Of a stretch of 64,000 nucleotides of DNA, positions 30,034 through 40,552 are shown in pieces. Numbering within the stretch: the first letter of the stretch is position 1; the number at the start of each line of letters is the position of its first letter. This DNA comes from Bhargavaea cecembensis DSE10 (GTDB lineage Bacteria; Bacillota; Bacilli; Bacillales_A; Planococcaceae), in contig NZ_AOFT01000011.1 in the NCBI RefSeq assembly GCF_000348905.1, positions 33,211 through 97,210 of the forward strand, in the 5' to 3' direction. The notes below the pieces were generated by a model. It worked only from the letters and a program-made list of their open reading frames with translations, made no database searches and was not told where the DNA came from. The position numbers were made by a program, and so were the translations under genes.

Positions 30034-31017
30034 TTATTCTCCGACCATGCCATCTCCATCTCTATCGTCCATGTACGGATAGAGCCAGTGATCACTTGTA
30101 ATCGGCATCTTATATCCTGCTGCCTTTGCTTCTTTAATTGTCACCTGGCCATTGCCATTCGTATCTACACTTGAGACATCGTTTTCAGTTGAATCTGAAG
30201 GTGCATCCTCAGTGAGACCCAGTTCCTCATTAACCTCATCCGGGTTTACGTTTTCAAAGACATCGACAATCTCATTGCCCATGAGTGTATATGTATATTG
30301 GTAACTCGATGGGATATGGGTCTGTGTATCTGAGTATGTGATGTTGACTTCAAAGTTTGAGGCACCACCTGCGTCTCTTATTACTCTTTCCATATAAGCT
30401 TGGTCACCGTGACGATTGAGCGTGCTCTCCTGAGGAGTGATGTTATAGGCGTTAGATACGCCTCCAAGAGAATCGGCGATGACATGCCCTTCATCTAAAT
30501 TCTCATGTTCGACTCCAGGGACTTTGGCTTCATCCGAATAATATCTTCCGGACGACGTCAAGGGTTCACTGCTGTCCTGTAAGATGATTTCTGAAGCAAT
30601 TACTCGCACCAGTTGGCCATACTCATTCGTAAATGCCCAATACTCGCGATCACCGAAACCAATATCGACCACAACATTGGGTTGACGAATTCCTGAAGTA
30701 TCGCCGCCATCGACCACTATCAAATCATAGCCTTCAAATAAGTTGCTCTCTTCTTCAACAACTTCCTCTTCAGTTTCTTCCGCAAGATCTGCTTCATCGG
30801 AGGTTGCAGTTTCCTCAACACCATCTGTTTCATCTGGGGCTTCAGTTTCCCCACTGCTTGTTCCAATGACTTCTTCATTTTTAGCATCTGTTTTTTCGAC
30901 AGTCTCTTCTTGGGCAACTGCTATGTCACTCTCTTTTGTAGATGTCTCCTCAGCTTCGATGCACCCTGTTAGAAGTACAGTTGTAAACAACACAACCATA
31001 AACCTTTTTTTCAACAT
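30034..31017 (-). CDS. Lipoprotein with DNA/RNA non-specific endonuclease and excalibur-like domains
   Basis: A 327-residue predicted lipoprotein. ATG 31,017 is chosen because TAGGAGGAC is eight bases upstream; the ATG at 31,023 is too close to it. The signal peptide ends in LLTGC. A long acidic Glu/Thr linker follows (about residues 22-90). The central domain shows DEGHVIADSLGG, NAYNITPQESTLNRHGDQAY and MERVIRDAG, typical of secreted EndA/NucA-like non-specific nucleases (H and N near the metal site). The C-terminus has DTNGNGQVTIKEAK and DDRDGDGMVGE, calcium-binding loops of the excalibur type. It should act outside the cell on DNA or RNA. Confidence 0.85.
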   Translation of the reverse strand: MLKKRFMVVLFTTVLLTGCIEAEETSTKESDIAVAQEETVEKTDAKNEEVIGTSSGETEAPDETDGVEETATSDEADLAEETEEEVVEEESNLFEGYDLIVVDGGDTSGIRQPNVVVDIGFGDREYWAFTNEYGQLVRVIASEIILQDSSEPLTSSGRYYSDEAKVPGVEHENLDEGHVIADSLGGVSNAYNITPQESTLNRHGDQAYMERVIRDAGGASNFEVNITYSDTQTHIPSSYQYTYTLMGNEIVDVFENVNPDEVNEELGLTEDAPSDSTENDVSSVDTNGNGQVTIKEAKAAGYKMPITSDHWLYPYMDDRDGDGMVGE

Positions 31018-31161
31018 CCTCATGTCCTCCTATAAGTCAGATTTCACTACTGTTATTAAAGTTGAATAGAATTTCCTCTGTATTTCCCCTCAATATCTAT
31101 ACGTTAGAAGTCCCTAGTAGTTCCAAGCAAAAATGGTTTAATATAGATGGGGGGTGATTAA

Positions 31162-32427
31162 TTGGACGCGCAATACACGGAGATCGTTTTAAATAGCAAT
31201 ACAAATATTAGATTGAAAAATTTGATCTCTGTTTCTGATTTTTTAGAATTACGGGATGCCAGTAAACTGTCTGGGGATGAATTCGAGTACGTATTACATA
31301 ATGTTTTAATTTTTGAAGAGGATACGGAGAGGTATACCATACCTTTAGAACACGAGATTTTATCAAATGTCGGATTTATACTCTATAAAAACGAGTTGAT
31401 AAGCGAAAGGGCTTATCAATTGGAGGATATTCAAGGTTTAATAAAAGATTACAAATTTATCATGCCCAAAGTATATATCCCAAAGGTAGTCCTACCTCCT
31501 ATGCCTAAGGTATATGTTCCACGGGTAGAATTACCATCTATGGGTTCGGAAGTTATCAATTTAGCTAAAGTGATGGAGAAAACAGTTGCTACATGGTCCA
31601 ATGCTTTTCGGGGAATAGCTCAGCAGGTCGGTGATCAATTAAAAAATATTGCTGAGCAAATTAGAGAAGTAGACGTTACTTATACAGACGCAGATCAAAA
31701 CTTTTTCAAATTTATGATTTACGAGAAATTCTTTAAGGAAAAACATGTTCACGTAGATAATGCTTTTCTAGATTATTTAATCAATCGGTATGGCAGTTTT
31801 TATCGAACCATGGGTTCAGATGAATTAATAAATTCTGCGGAAAAAGTGTTTATGGAATACTGGCTATACTGCATTGATAATCAACCTAAAGAATTATGCA
31901 TTCCTAAAGAGGATTCTAAAGACGGCAATACAATGTCTTTTCTGCACGAGTTAAAAACAGTCATGGGACAAGCTAATTACCTATCATCTGTATTGATGCT
32001 ACATATTTATATAGAGAAGATTACTAAAGAGCTTTTGGATGAATTGGCTTTAGATGATTTTATAAAGAAAACAAAGATCAATTTACCGCCGAGACTTAAG
32101 AAAAGGGGAGGGAAACCTGCAAAGTTCCGTTATGTATTAATGGTTTCAGTACATCCGCGTTTGAAAGAAATTGAGTATAAGAGTCTAGAAGTATTTGACG
32201 AGTATGCACCACTTTACTTGTATTGTCATGCATTTGTTGATTACGAAAATCCTTCAGTATTTCAGCAGAGAAATGATTTAATCCATTTCAATACTGGTGC
32301 AAAATATGAGGAGATAAATATACTAGAAATGTTAAAGTTGTTTCAACTACTAAAGGTGCTAATTGAAAACAAACATGTTTTCAAACTACTAAAGGAATGG
32401 TCGGAAGAATCATGGGATGGTATTTGA
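31162..32427 (+). CDS. Hypothetical protein with proline-rich repeat and C-terminal RX4H (HEPN-like) motif
   Basis: A 421-residue protein starting at TTG 31,162 after GGGGGGTG. The N-terminal 100 residues are of unknown fold. A 13-residue unit is then repeated twice (MPKVYIPKVVLPP, MPKVYVPRVELPS; about residues 100-126) and forms a stiff linker. A helical C-terminal region follows; its end contains FQQRNDLIHFNTG, where R370-x4-H375 has the form of the HEPN catalytic motif. Other segments (MEYWLYCIDNQ, SFLHELKTVMGQANYLSSV) look like helical bundle. No family is recognised. Together with the 28,172 gene it makes two RX4H proteins flanking this part of the island. Confidence 0.65.
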   Translation: MDAQYTEIVLNSNTNIRLKNLISVSDFLELRDASKLSGDEFEYVLHNVLIFEEDTERYTIPLEHEILSNVGFILYKNELISERAYQLEDIQGLIKDYKFIMPKVYIPKVVLPPMPKVYVPRVELPSMGSEVINLAKVMEKTVATWSNAFRGIAQQVGDQLKNIAEQIREVDVTYTDADQNFFKFMIYEKFFKEKHVHVDNAFLDYLINRYGSFYRTMGSDELINSAEKVFMEYWLYCIDNQPKELCIPKEDSKDGNTMSFLHELKTVMGQANYLSSVLMLHIYIEKITKELLDELALDDFIKKTKINLPPRLKKRGGKPAKFRYVLMVSVHPRLKEIEYKSLEVFDEYAPLYLYCHAFVDYENPSVFQQRNDLIHFNTGAKYEEINILEMLKLFQLLKVLIENKHVFKLLKEWSEESWDGI

Positions 32428-32434
32428 ATGAAAA

Positions 32435-32467
32435 GACTTCCGGTTTTAAAATAGCCGGAAGTTTTTT
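32435..32467. terminator. Bidirectional terminator
   Basis: GACTTCCGG and CCGGAAGTT pair around an A/T-rich loop and are followed by six T on the plus strand. The hairpin serves the 31,162 gene and overlaps the end of the convergent recombinase gene. Confidence 0.85.
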
Positions 32468-33030
32468 AATGAGTTCTTGATTTCATCGTCTCGTATCCCA
32501 ATGTATCGTTTAGTTGTGGCTTGATTGGAGTGATTAAATACTTCCATGAGTGTCGCTACGTCTTTTGTTCGTTGGTAATAGTGGTAACCGAATGTTTTCC
32601 GGCAAGTGTGCGTTCCAATGTCGTCCCGTCCAATCGCCTTCCCTGCATCGGTCATAATCCGATACACCTGCGTAACGGTAATATGGCCCTCTCCTTTTAA
32701 TGAAGGAAACAGCCAGCCGGTTTCGGGTTTGTCAGCCAAGTAGTCTGCGATATCAGCCATAATCGAATCCAGATGCACGGTACGCCGTTTCTTTGTTTTT
32801 CCTTCCTGAATCATAAAAGAAGATTTTCCGCGCACATCTTCAATGCGGAGTTTAACGATGTCACCCATGCGGAGCCCAGTGTGAATTCCCAAAATGAAAA
32901 GCAGTTTATTACGGGCTGCTGTTTTTGGAGCAATTTCGAGCGTTTCGATGAATGAGTTGATTTCATGCTGGGTTCGAAGTGGCTGCACATTAACTTCGGA
33001 TCCCTTTCGGTTTTGGGTCAAGTTCGCCAT
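32446..33030 (-). CDS. Small tyrosine recombinase/integrase
   Basis: A 193-residue tyrosine recombinase consisting almost only of the catalytic domain. The ATG at 33,028-33,030 is used because AGAGGTG precedes it; the frame runs on upstream for 17 codons. The catalytic residues are complete: Arg in HTGLRMGDIV, Lys in GKTKKRR, HTCRKTFGYHYY (H-x-x-R), and NHSNQATTKRYIG with the second His and the nucleophile Tyr. Short recombinases like this occur near type I restriction loci and in prophages of Bacillales. It is divergent from hsdM, 279 bases away. It may move the island or act on hsdS; no second hsdS or clear att pair is visible. Confidence 0.9.
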   Translation of the reverse strand: MANLTQNRKGSEVNVQPLRTQHEINSFIETLEIAPKTAARNKLLFILGIHTGLRMGDIVKLRIEDVRGKSSFMIQEGKTKKRRTVHLDSIMADIADYLADKPETGWLFPSLKGEGHITVTQVYRIMTDAGKAIGRDDIGTHTCRKTFGYHYYQRTKDVATLMEVFNHSNQATTKRYIGIRDDEIKNSLKNFRLF

Positions 33031-33309
33031 TTCTGCACCTCTTTTTATCGTATGGTTTCTATACTTTTTTAATAATACCATACATTTATAAGGAGAACGG
33101 AAAGAAATGTTGATTTGACGCGTTTTTCATTGTATGGAAATATAGAAAAGCATACATATAGTGTAGTCTATGGCTAAATGGAAACAGACAAATGAGTTTC
33201 GTGGGGTCGCCTTTTTAGAAGTGGCTCTTTTTTGTCCAAACAGTCGCCAGTATCATTGTTTGTTTGGTATGCTTTGGAAAAGAGATAGTTATATAGGAGT
33301 GGTTTATAT

Positions 33310-34830
33310 ATGGTGACAGCGAATCTAGGGTTTGAAGAAAAACTTTGGAGTATGGCAGACAAGCTTCGGGGCAGCATGGATGCCTCAGAATACAAAAATG
33401 TTGTGCTGGGGCTTCTTTTCCTGAAGTACGTGTCCGATGCATTTGAAGAAAAGTATGAGGAACTGAAACAGGATGCATGGGCAGATCCAGAAGATAAAGA
33501 CGAATACCTTGCCGAAAACATCTTCTGGGTGCCGCAGGAAGCGCGCTGGTCATTCATCAAGGACAACGCAAAGAAGCCGGAAATCGGTCAGATCATTGAT
33601 GCTGCGATGATTGCTATCGAAAAAGAGAACGAATCTCTACGTGGAGTTCTTCCAAAGGCTTACAGCCGTCCTGAATTGGACAAAACCCGACTTGGAGAAA
33701 CCATTGACCTCTTCTCTTTCAAGGTGGGTGACAAGGAAAGCCGTTCTAAAGATGTACTGGGCCGTGTGTATGAGTATTTCCTCTCGAAATTCGCTAGTGC
33801 GGAAGGCAAAGGGGGCGGGGAGTTCTACACTCCTCACTCGGTTGTCCGGTTGCTCGTTGAGATGATTGAACCGTACAAAGGGCGGGTGTATGACCCGTGT
33901 TGCGGATCCGGAGGTATGTTCGTACAGAGTGAGCGCTTTGTCGAGGAACATCAGGGGCGTCTCGGGGATATTGCTGTTTATGGTCAGGAATTCAACCCAA
34001 CGACTTGGAAACTGGCCAAGATGAACATGGCGATCCGGGGAATTGATGCAAATCTCGGAGATCGGAATGCTGATACGTTCCACAATGACCTGCACCGCGG
34101 CCTGAAGGCCGATTATATCCTGGCCAATCCTCCATTTAACATCTCGGATTGGGGTGGGGATAAGCTACGTGATGATATGCGCTGGCAGTATGGTGTGCCG
34201 CCTGTTGGCAATGCCAACTACGCATGGATTCAACACATCGTCTCAAAGCTCGCCCCGACTGGCACAGCCGGCTTTGTTCTCGCTAACGGATCTATGTCTA
34301 CAAGTACGTCGGCTGAGGCGGAGATCCGAAAGAATTTGATAGAGGAAGATTTGGTGGAGTGTATCGTGACACTGCCCGGACAGTTATTCTATTCAACGCA
34401 GATTCCGGTCTGCCTCTGGTTCCTGACCAAAAACAAGGCGAAGAACGGCAAGCGGGAACGCAGGGAAGAAATCCTCTTTATCGATGCCCGAAAAATGGGC
34501 TCCATGGTAGACAGGACGCACAAAGAGCTATCGGATGAGGATGTCAAGAAGATTGCAGACATATATCACTCATGGCGTGGGACTGATGACATGCCTTATG
34601 AAGACATCGCCGGATTTTGCAAGGCAGCAACGCTTGATGAAGTTCGTTACCACGAATATATCCTCACACCGGGGCGCTATGTCGGTCTTGAAGAAGCCGA
34701 AGAAGACGATGAGCCATTCGAGGAGAAGATGGATCGCATTACTGCCGAATTGTCCGAGCAACTTATCAAATCGAAGCAGTTGGAGGATGAGATTCGGGAG
34801 GCTCTAAGGGGAATTGGTTATGAGATATAA
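33310..34830 (+). CDS. hsdM: Type I restriction-modification methyltransferase subunit
   Basis: A 506-residue HsdM, the N6-adenine methyltransferase of a type I system. The N-terminal HsdM_N helix bundle ([18 protein letters not shown]) is followed by the N6_Mtase domain with motif [14 protein letters not shown], the catalytic motif [10 protein letters not shown] (NPPF), and the C-terminal coiled region ([20 protein letters not shown]) that contacts HsdS. AGGAGTGG lies ten bases before the ATG. The last 11 bases overlap hsdS. Codon use is intermediate between host core and the AT-rich cargo. Confidence 0.96.
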   Translation: MVTANLGFEEKLWSMADKLRGSMDASEYKNVVLGLLFLKYVSDAFEEKYEELKQDAWADPEDKDEYLAENIFWVPQEARWSFIKDNAKKPEIGQIIDAAMIAIEKENESLRGVLPKAYSRPELDKTRLGETIDLFSFKVGDKESRSKDVLGRVYEYFLSKFASAEGKGGGEFYTPHSVVRLLVEMIEPYKGRVYDPCCGSGGMFVQSERFVEEHQGRLGDIAVYGQEFNPTTWKLAKMNMAIRGIDANLGDRNADTFHNDLHRGLKADYILANPPFNISDWGGDKLRDDMRWQYGVPPVGNANYAWIQHIVSKLAPTGTAGFVLANGSMSTSTSAEAEIRKNLIEEDLVECIVTLPGQLFYSTQIPVCLWFLTKNKAKNGKRERREEILFIDARKMGSMVDRTHKELSDEDVKKIADIYHSWRGTDDMPYEDIAGFCKAATLDEVRYHEYILTPGRYVGLEEAEEDDEPFEEKMDRITAELSEQLIKSKQLEDEIREALRGIGYEI

Positions 34831-36076
34831 TAATTTGTTTTATCCTGATCATTGGAAGGTAAGTAAATTAAAAAATTACGTAGAAATAATTACTGATTAT
34901 GTAGCTAACGGAAGTTTTGCTTCATTAAAAGAAAATGTAAAGTATCTTACAGAAGAAGATTATGCGATTTTAGTTAGACTTGTCGACTATAATAACAATT
35001 TTAATGGGCCATTTGTTTATTTAGATCAACATGCTTATTCTTTTTTAAAGAAAACGAAGTTGTTTGGTGGAGAAATTATTATTTCTAATGTTGGAGCAAA
35101 TGTAGGGACTGTATTTCGAGCCCCTGACATAGGAAAGAAGATGAGCTTGGGCCCTAATGCAGTCACATTAAAAACTAAGGGTATAGACGATTTTTATTTT
35201 TATTGGTTTAAAAGTAAATATGGGCAAGCAGCTATAAGCTCAATAATTACTGGAAGTGCACAGCCCAAGTTCAATAAGACTAATTTGAAAGAAATAGAGA
35301 TTCCTATACCTCCAATAGAAGAACAGAAAAAAATTAGTAATATATTTCGGATTATTGATACGAAGATAGAGATTAACAGACATATTATCAATTCTTTAGA
35401 GTGCCTTTCCCAAACCCTTTTTAAACACTGGTTTATCGACTTCGAATTCCCAAATTCGGAAGGTTACCCGTATAAATCAAGTGGCGGGAAAATGGTGGAG
35501 AGTGAGCTTGGGGAGATCCCTGAGGGGTGGGGAATTCGGGAACTTGGTAGCATACTAGAATTGTCTTACGGAAAGCCGTTGAAAAAACAAGATAGGATTC
35601 CAGGTCCATATCCTGTGTACGGTTCAAATGGAATTGTAGACACTCACAATGCAGCGTTGGTAAAAGGGCCAGGGATCATAGTCGGAAGAAAAGGAAACCC
35701 AGGGACAGTAAAGATGGAATTAAGAGATTTCTTCCCAATAGATACAACTTTTTTCGTGGAAATGAAGGCAGATAGTATCCCTCTTCCATTCATCTATTTT
35801 ATGTTGCAAAATCAAAACTTAGATAATTTGAGTGCAGACTCAGCAGTTCCTGGATTGAATAGAAACCATGCATATAGAAATAAAACAGTCCTTCCCAAGG
35901 GGCAAGTATTGATGGAATTTAATAGCATGGTCAATCCGTTGTTTAAATTAATGGATGAGACTATAAGTCAAAATCAATTGCTTATTGAGCTTCGCGACAC
36001 CCTTCTACCTAAGTTGCTTTCCGGTGAAATTGAACTCTCGCAAGATGGTGAGGTGACGGTGCATGAGCCGATTTGA
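34820..36076 (+). CDS. hsdS: Type I restriction-modification specificity subunit
   Basis: A 418-residue HsdS with two target-recognition domains. The first runs from about residue 5 to 150 and ends in [20 protein letters not shown], followed by the conserved helix [20 protein letters not shown]. The second starts after [17 protein letters not shown] and ends in [13 protein letters not shown] with its own helix. The ATG at 34,820 lies inside the end of hsdM, so the two are translationally coupled. It is strongly AT-rich, especially in the first domain, unlike hsdM and hsdR, which is common because specificity genes are exchanged. The DNA target cannot be read from the sequence. Confidence 0.95.
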   Translation: MRYNNLFYPDHWKVSKLKNYVEIITDYVANGSFASLKENVKYLTEEDYAILVRLVDYNNNFNGPFVYLDQHAYSFLKKTKLFGGEIIISNVGANVGTVFRAPDIGKKMSLGPNAVTLKTKGIDDFYFYWFKSKYGQAAISSIITGSAQPKFNKTNLKEIEIPIPPIEEQKKISNIFRIIDTKIEINRHIINSLECLSQTLFKHWFIDFEFPNSEGYPYKSSGGKMVESELGEIPEGWGIRELGSILELSYGKPLKKQDRIPGPYPVYGSNGIVDTHNAALVKGPGIIVGRKGNPGTVKMELRDFFPIDTTFFVEMKADSIPLPFIYFMLQNQNLDNLSADSAVPGLNRNHAYRNKTVLPKGQVLMEFNSMVNPLFKLMDETISQNQLLIELRDTLLPKLLSGEIELSQDGEVTVHEPI

Positions 36077-39000
36077 AATCAATGAGGATACGCTCGAATT
36101 GTCGATGCTGACTTGGCTGGAGGAAGTAGGCTATGAAATCGGGAATGGACCGGAGCTCTCACCGGGAGGGGATCGGCCAGAACGGGAGGATCATCAGGAT
36201 GTGGTGCTGGATGGGCGCCTTGAGGATGCACTTCTCCGCATCAACCCGGGAACACCAGCCCCAGTCATTGCTGATGCAGTCCGACAAATTACCGCCGTGC
36301 AGTCTCCAAGTTTGATTGAAAACAACCAAGCGTTCCACCGGTTCATCACGGACGGCGTTGATGTATCCGTCCGGGAGCCGGACGGTCGGGAAGCGGTTCG
36401 GAAACTGTGGTTGTTTGATATTCAAAACCCGGAAAAGAATGATTTTTTTGCCGTGAACCAATTGACGGTTGTTGATGGGCAATCTACGAAACGCCCTGAC
36501 GTCGTTCTCTTCATTAACGGACTTCCTCTTGTAGTTGTGGAGCTCAAGGACTCTAAGAACGAGTCGGTGGGGTTGTCCGAGGCTTACAACCAACTGCAGA
36601 CCTATAAGCAAACGATCCCATCCCTCTTCCAGTTCAACGCCTTCATGATTGCCAGTGACGGCATTAATGCACGAGCTGGTTCGCTTACGGCTGACGAGGA
36701 CCGGTTCATGATGTGGCGCACGGCAGATGGAGAGCGCGAGGCGTCTCTTGCCATGCCGCAGCTAGAAGTGATGACTAGAGGGATGCTGAAGAAAGACGTA
36801 TTGCTCGATTTAATCCGGCATTTCATCGTGTTCCAGACAGACGGAAAGAACACGCTAAAGATTCTGGCGGCCTATCATCAGTATTATGCCGTCAACAAAG
36901 CGGTTGAGGAAGCCAAACGAGCCTCCTCTGACGAAGGTGACCAGAAAATCGGCGTTATTTGGCACACCCAAGGGTCCGGGAAGTCACTTACCATGGCGTT
37001 TTTCTCCGGAAAACTGGTACTGGAACTGAACAACCCGACACTGGTTGTACTGACAGACCGTAATGATCTCGACGACCAGCTGTATGCCACATTTTCTAAG
37101 TCCGACGGTCTTCTTCGTCAAACGCCAAGGCAGGCGGACAGCCGGTCAGATTTAAAACAACTATTGTCGGTCGAATCCGGAGGAATCGTCTTTACGACAA
37201 TGCAGAAGTTTGCTCCGGATGAAGGTGCTGAGACCATGGAACCTCTTACAACTCGCCGGAACGTGATTGTCATGGCTGACGAGGCGCACCGGACGCAGTA
37301 TGGGTTCAATGCGCGTATCAACCGGAATGATGATGCTGCCTCCATGAAATACGGATATGCAAAGTACATGCGGGATGCCCTACCCAATGCGTCCTTCATT
37401 GGTTTTACCGGTACACCAGTCGAGGCAGAGGATCGGAATACACCGGCCGTCTTTGGCCATTACATCGACGTTTATGACATGACGCAGGCTGTTGAGGACG
37501 GGGCAACGGTGCGGATCTACTACGAGAGCCGTGTAATACCTCTGGACCTACCTGATGGCATTGATTTGGATCCGGATTATGATGAGATCACTGAAGATCA
37601 GGAAATGACGGTTCGAGAAAAACTGAAATCAAAATGGTCCCGCCTGGAAGCTCTTGCCGGTGCTGAATCACGCGTACAAAAGCTCGCGGCCGACATCATA
37701 AGGCATTTCGAAGAGCGACAGTCGGCCATTGAAGGCAAAGGCATGATCGTCACCATGTCGCGCAGGATCGCCATTGAATTGTACAAAGAAATCGTGAAGC
37801 TTCGCCCTGATTGGCATTCTGATGATGACGATAAGGGCGTCATCAAGATTGTCATGACAGGGTCGTCCAGTGACCCGCCTGATTGGCAGCCGTTCATTGG
37901 AAACAAAGCAAGACGGGACTTCCTTGCCCGACGGATGAAGGATAACAATGACGAATTAAAACTCGTCATTGTCCGTGACATGTGGCTGACGGGCTTTGAC
38001 GTGCCGTCCATGCATACGATGTACGTCGACAAGCCGATGCGCGGCCATAACCTAATGCAGGCGATTGCGCGCGTCAATCGGGTCTTCCGGGACAAGCCGG
38101 GCGGTTTGGTTGTGGACTATATCGGTATAGCGGACTCCCTGAAGGAAGCACTCCGGCAGTACACGGATTCGGACCGGGAAAACACCGGAATTGATACGGA
38201 AAAAGCTGTGGAGTTGATGTTCGAGAAGTTTGAGGTTGTTCAGGAGATGCTGTACCGGCATAACTACGACAAATACCTTTCCGACAAGCCGGCAGAGCGC
38301 ATGCAGGCAATCACGGAAGCCATGGACTTCGTAATCGGTTTGGGAGAGGAAGAAAAGAAACGCTTTATCCAGACGGTTACCGAGCTCGCGAAAGCGAATG
38401 CCCTATGCGCCACGCATCCGGACGCTGAGGAACACGCAGCAGAAATCGGCTTTTTCAAGGCAGTGAAGGCAGGTTTGGTGAAACTCCTTGCAGGGCCCGG
38501 CGGTCGCAAGCAGACAGCCGCGCAGGTCGATGCCCGGCTGAAGCAACTCATCTCAAAATCGGTCATTTCCGAGGAAGTCATCGACATCTATGGTTCCCTC
38601 GGCTTAGAGAACCCAGACATCTCGATCTTGAGCGATGAATTCCTGTCCGAGGTTCGGGCCTTGCCACAGAAGAATTTGGCGATTGAGTTGCTGAACAGAC
38701 TCCTTCAGGGTCGTGTTAAAAGCGTTCAGCGCACCAATCTGGTGCAGGCAAAGAAGTTCACCGATCTCCTGAACAATGCCATCAATAAGTACAACAAGCG
38801 CGCTATTGACTCATCCAAAATCCTCGAGGAACTAATTACGCTGGCCAAGCAGATGGATGAATCCATCAAAGCAGGCGAAACTGCCGGTGTCAGCCAGGAG
38901 GAAATCGCATTTTATGATGCGCTTGCCAACCATGAGACCGCTGAACAGGTTTTGGGCGATGATACCTTAAAACTGATTGCTCATGAGCTGACCAAAGCGA

Positions 39001-39167
39001 TAAAAGAGAACATGACCATTGACTGGAACTTACGTGCAAGTGCCCGCGCAAAAATGCGGATTACCGTGCGCAGACTGCTCAAACGCTATGGCTATCCGCC
39101 GGACCTGGAGAGGCTGGCTGTAGATACAGTTGTTAAACAGGCAGAGCTTATGGCAGCCAATCTATAA
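36063..39167 (+). CDS. hsdR: Type I restriction endonuclease subunit
   Basis: A 1034-residue HsdR. The N-terminal PD-(D/E)xK nuclease is seen in [20 protein letters not shown] followed by LKD. The SF2 translocase has Walker A ([16 protein letters not shown]), motif Ia/Ib ([14 protein letters not shown]), DEAH box ([13 protein letters not shown]), motif III ([10 protein letters not shown]), [17 protein letters not shown] and [10 protein letters not shown] (motif VI). The C-terminal helical domain (DUF3387-like) is complete. ATG 36,063 overlaps hsdS by 14 bases and has GAGGTGA upstream, so hsdMSR is one operon. A terminator follows. Together the three subunits modify host DNA and cleave unmodified foreign DNA. 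Confidence 0.97.
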   Translation: MSRFEINEDTLELSMLTWLEEVGYEIGNGPELSPGGDRPEREDHQDVVLDGRLEDALLRINPGTPAPVIADAVRQITAVQSPSLIENNQAFHRFITDGVDVSVREPDGREAVRKLWLFDIQNPEKNDFFAVNQLTVVDGQSTKRPDVVLFINGLPLVVVELKDSKNESVGLSEAYNQLQTYKQTIPSLFQFNAFMIASDGINARAGSLTADEDRFMMWRTADGEREASLAMPQLEVMTRGMLKKDVLLDLIRHFIVFQTDGKNTLKILAAYHQYYAVNKAVEEAKRASSDEGDQKIGVIWHTQGSGKSLTMAFFSGKLVLELNNPTLVVLTDRNDLDDQLYATFSKSDGLLRQTPRQADSRSDLKQLLSVESGGIVFTTMQKFAPDEGAETMEPLTTRRNVIVMADEAHRTQYGFNARINRNDDAASMKYGYAKYMRDALPNASFIGFTGTPVEAEDRNTPAVFGHYIDVYDMTQAVEDGATVRIYYESRVIPLDLPDGIDLDPDYDEITEDQEMTVREKLKSKWSRLEALAGAESRVQKLAADIIRHFEERQSAIEGKGMIVTMSRRIAIELYKEIVKLRPDWHSDDDDKGVIKIVMTGSSSDPPDWQPFIGNKARRDFLARRMKDNNDELKLVIVRDMWLTGFDVPSMHTMYVDKPMRGHNLMQAIARVNRVFRDKPGGLVVDYIGIADSLKEALRQYTDSDRENTGIDTEKAVELMFEKFEVVQEMLYRHNYDKYLSDKPAERMQAITEAMDFVIGLGEEEKKRFIQTVTELAKANALCATHPDAEEHAAEIGFFKAVKAGLVKLLAGPGGRKQTAAQVDARLKQLISKSVISEEVIDIYGSLGLENPDISILSDEFLSEVRALPQKNLAIELLNRLLQGRVKSVQRTNLVQAKKFTDLLNNAINKYNKRAIDSSKILEELITLAKQMDESIKAGETAGVSQEEIAFYDALANHETAEQVLGDDTLKLIAHELTKAIKENMTIDWNLRASARAKMRITVRRLLKRYGYPPDLERLAVDTVVKQAELMAANL

Positions 39168-39188
39168 TTTTGGTCCAACAAGAGTCGA

Positions 39189-39229
39189 AAGGAAAGTCGG
39201 TCTTAACTGAACCGGCTTTCCTTTTTGCA
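39189..39229 (+). terminator. Terminator of the hsdMSR operon
   Basis: GGAAAGTCGGT and ACCGGCTTTCC pair (one wobble) around a nine-base loop and are followed by five T. Confidence 0.92.
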
Positions 39230-39260
39230 ACATCATTATGAGACTTAAGGGGCTGACATC

Positions 39261-40286
39261 GTGAAGCGATTATGGTTCATAGGGGGACTCATGTTCATAA
39301 TAATTATGTTCTCGGCTTGTTCTCCAGATTCTGAAGAAGGAAAACTGTCTGCTGATCAGAAAGTTGCTATCCAAGATGCCTTAAAAGACATTGTCCTAAT
39401 TGATTATTTGCCAATAGCAGTAACGCGTAATGAGTATAAAGGTTTTAATCTTTTGGAAGGTGAGCAGCCACAGCGTGTTACTGAAATGATGAGTGTGGAT
39501 ATCGTAAAAGCATCGTTAGGAAAAAATAATGTAACTGAACGTACGATGGAGTCGACTGTATATACTAAAACCGATGAGGGGCCATATACACCATTTTGGC
39601 AGGCGGTAACTTCTTATATTGTTACTACAGATATAATCACAGATAGTTATGGTAGTGTTTATTTAAAACATAGTCCTTCTTGGGAGTCTGATGGCTACAT
39701 CTACAAAGTGACGGGGATCGAGGAGACGATAGAAGTAGAGGCAGGTGTCTTTGAGAACTGTCTTATTGTAAATTATTTTTCGCAAATAGACGGCAGCAGG
39801 ATAGGCGAATCTGTTTATGCTCCAAAGGTTGGCCTAATTAAATCTACTATCTTCCCGCCGGATAGGGAATCAATGGTGTTAAAAGAATTGACAAAGACTG
39901 AAACTACAGAGCATGCAAGTGTAGACTATAGGTTACTTGAGGAAATGAGAGGTACAACAACCTCTGCTTCTACTGGTGCATTAGACGAGGCTGAGCCAGT
40001 TGAAGATAATTTAGACGAGGAAGACTTGGTGTATTCTGATGAAACAGAAGAAGAGTCGCTTGTTGACGAGACTTTTAAAGATCAATCTATCACCGAAACG
40101 AACCTTTGGGGAAAGGTCAGTTCTCTTTATCTTGCGGACTATACAGAACGCGTAAATGATATGGCACGAGACCAGTTAGACACGGCCCTTTTTCATAATC
40201 CGGCCTATGAGGAAACCCTAAACGGAGGGATTTATAGCTTTCCTGTGATGACCTATGCCTCTCCATCAGTGATGAACTTGTCGTAG
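39261..40286 (+). CDS. Lipoprotein of unknown function, probably truncated by frameshift
   Basis: The start is GTG 39,261 after TTAAGGGG. The first 20 residues (MKRLWFIGGLMFIIIMFSAC) are a lipoprotein signal peptide. The mature part has a beta-rich domain (YIYKVTGIEETIEVEAGVFE, SQIDGSRIGESVYAPKVGLI), which resembles periplasmic-type beta domains without a recognisable family. An acidic linker (DEAEPVEDNLDEEDL) and a second segment follow. The frame ends with TAG at 40,284. Sequence after it reads well in the next frame (ISDELVVAVSESGNIRGMS), so the natural product probably continued to 40,543. The function is unknown. Confidence 0.65.
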   Translation: MKRLWFIGGLMFIIIMFSACSPDSEEGKLSADQKVAIQDALKDIVLIDYLPIAVTRNEYKGFNLLEGEQPQRVTEMMSVDIVKASLGKNNVTERTMESTVYTKTDEGPYTPFWQAVTSYIVTTDIITDSYGSVYLKHSPSWESDGYIYKVTGIEETIEVEAGVFENCLIVNYFSQIDGSRIGESVYAPKVGLIKSTIFPPDRESMVLKELTKTETTEHASVDYRLLEEMRGTTTSASTGALDEAEPVEDNLDEEDLVYSDETEEESLVDETFKDQSITETNLWGKVSSLYLADYTERVNDMARDQLDTALFHNPAYEETLNGGIYSFPVMTYASPSVMNLS

Positions 40287-40315
40287 CAGTTTCAGAGTCA
40301 GGAAACATCAGGGGT

Positions 40316-40543
40316 ATGTCGTGGAAATCAGAAGAAATGCTTTCCGAAGAAATAGCACTACATATTCTGATGTATCTGAAGGCCTTAGTTGATCCTGCAG
40401 AAAGTGAAAACCCAGAGATCAACGAACGGGTGGAACAATTTGTTTTCAGTTCTTCTAATCCATCAAAAGCAGAGTTTGGCGAGTTTGCAGCTGAACTGTC
40501 TAGTAGCTATGAAGGATTTGTATTCAGATTTTATGTGAAGTGA
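40316..40543 (+). pseudogene. Displaced 3' part of the preceding lipoprotein gene
   Basis: A 75-codon frame (from MSWKSEEMLSEEIALHIL to FVFRFYVK). It is open upstream to about 40,265 and joins there to the lipoprotein frame by one base shift. No ribosome site precedes the ATG at 40,316. The lack of a start signal and the smooth junction suggest one interrupted gene rather than two. A sequencing error could give the same picture. Confidence 0.5.
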
Positions 40544-40552
40544 CTTATGGAT

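Noticed and set aside
32446..33309. Attachment site pair for the tyrosine recombinase
   Set aside because: I looked for a direct repeat between the recombinase flank and the rlmCD 3' end or other junctions and saw no convincing one by eye.
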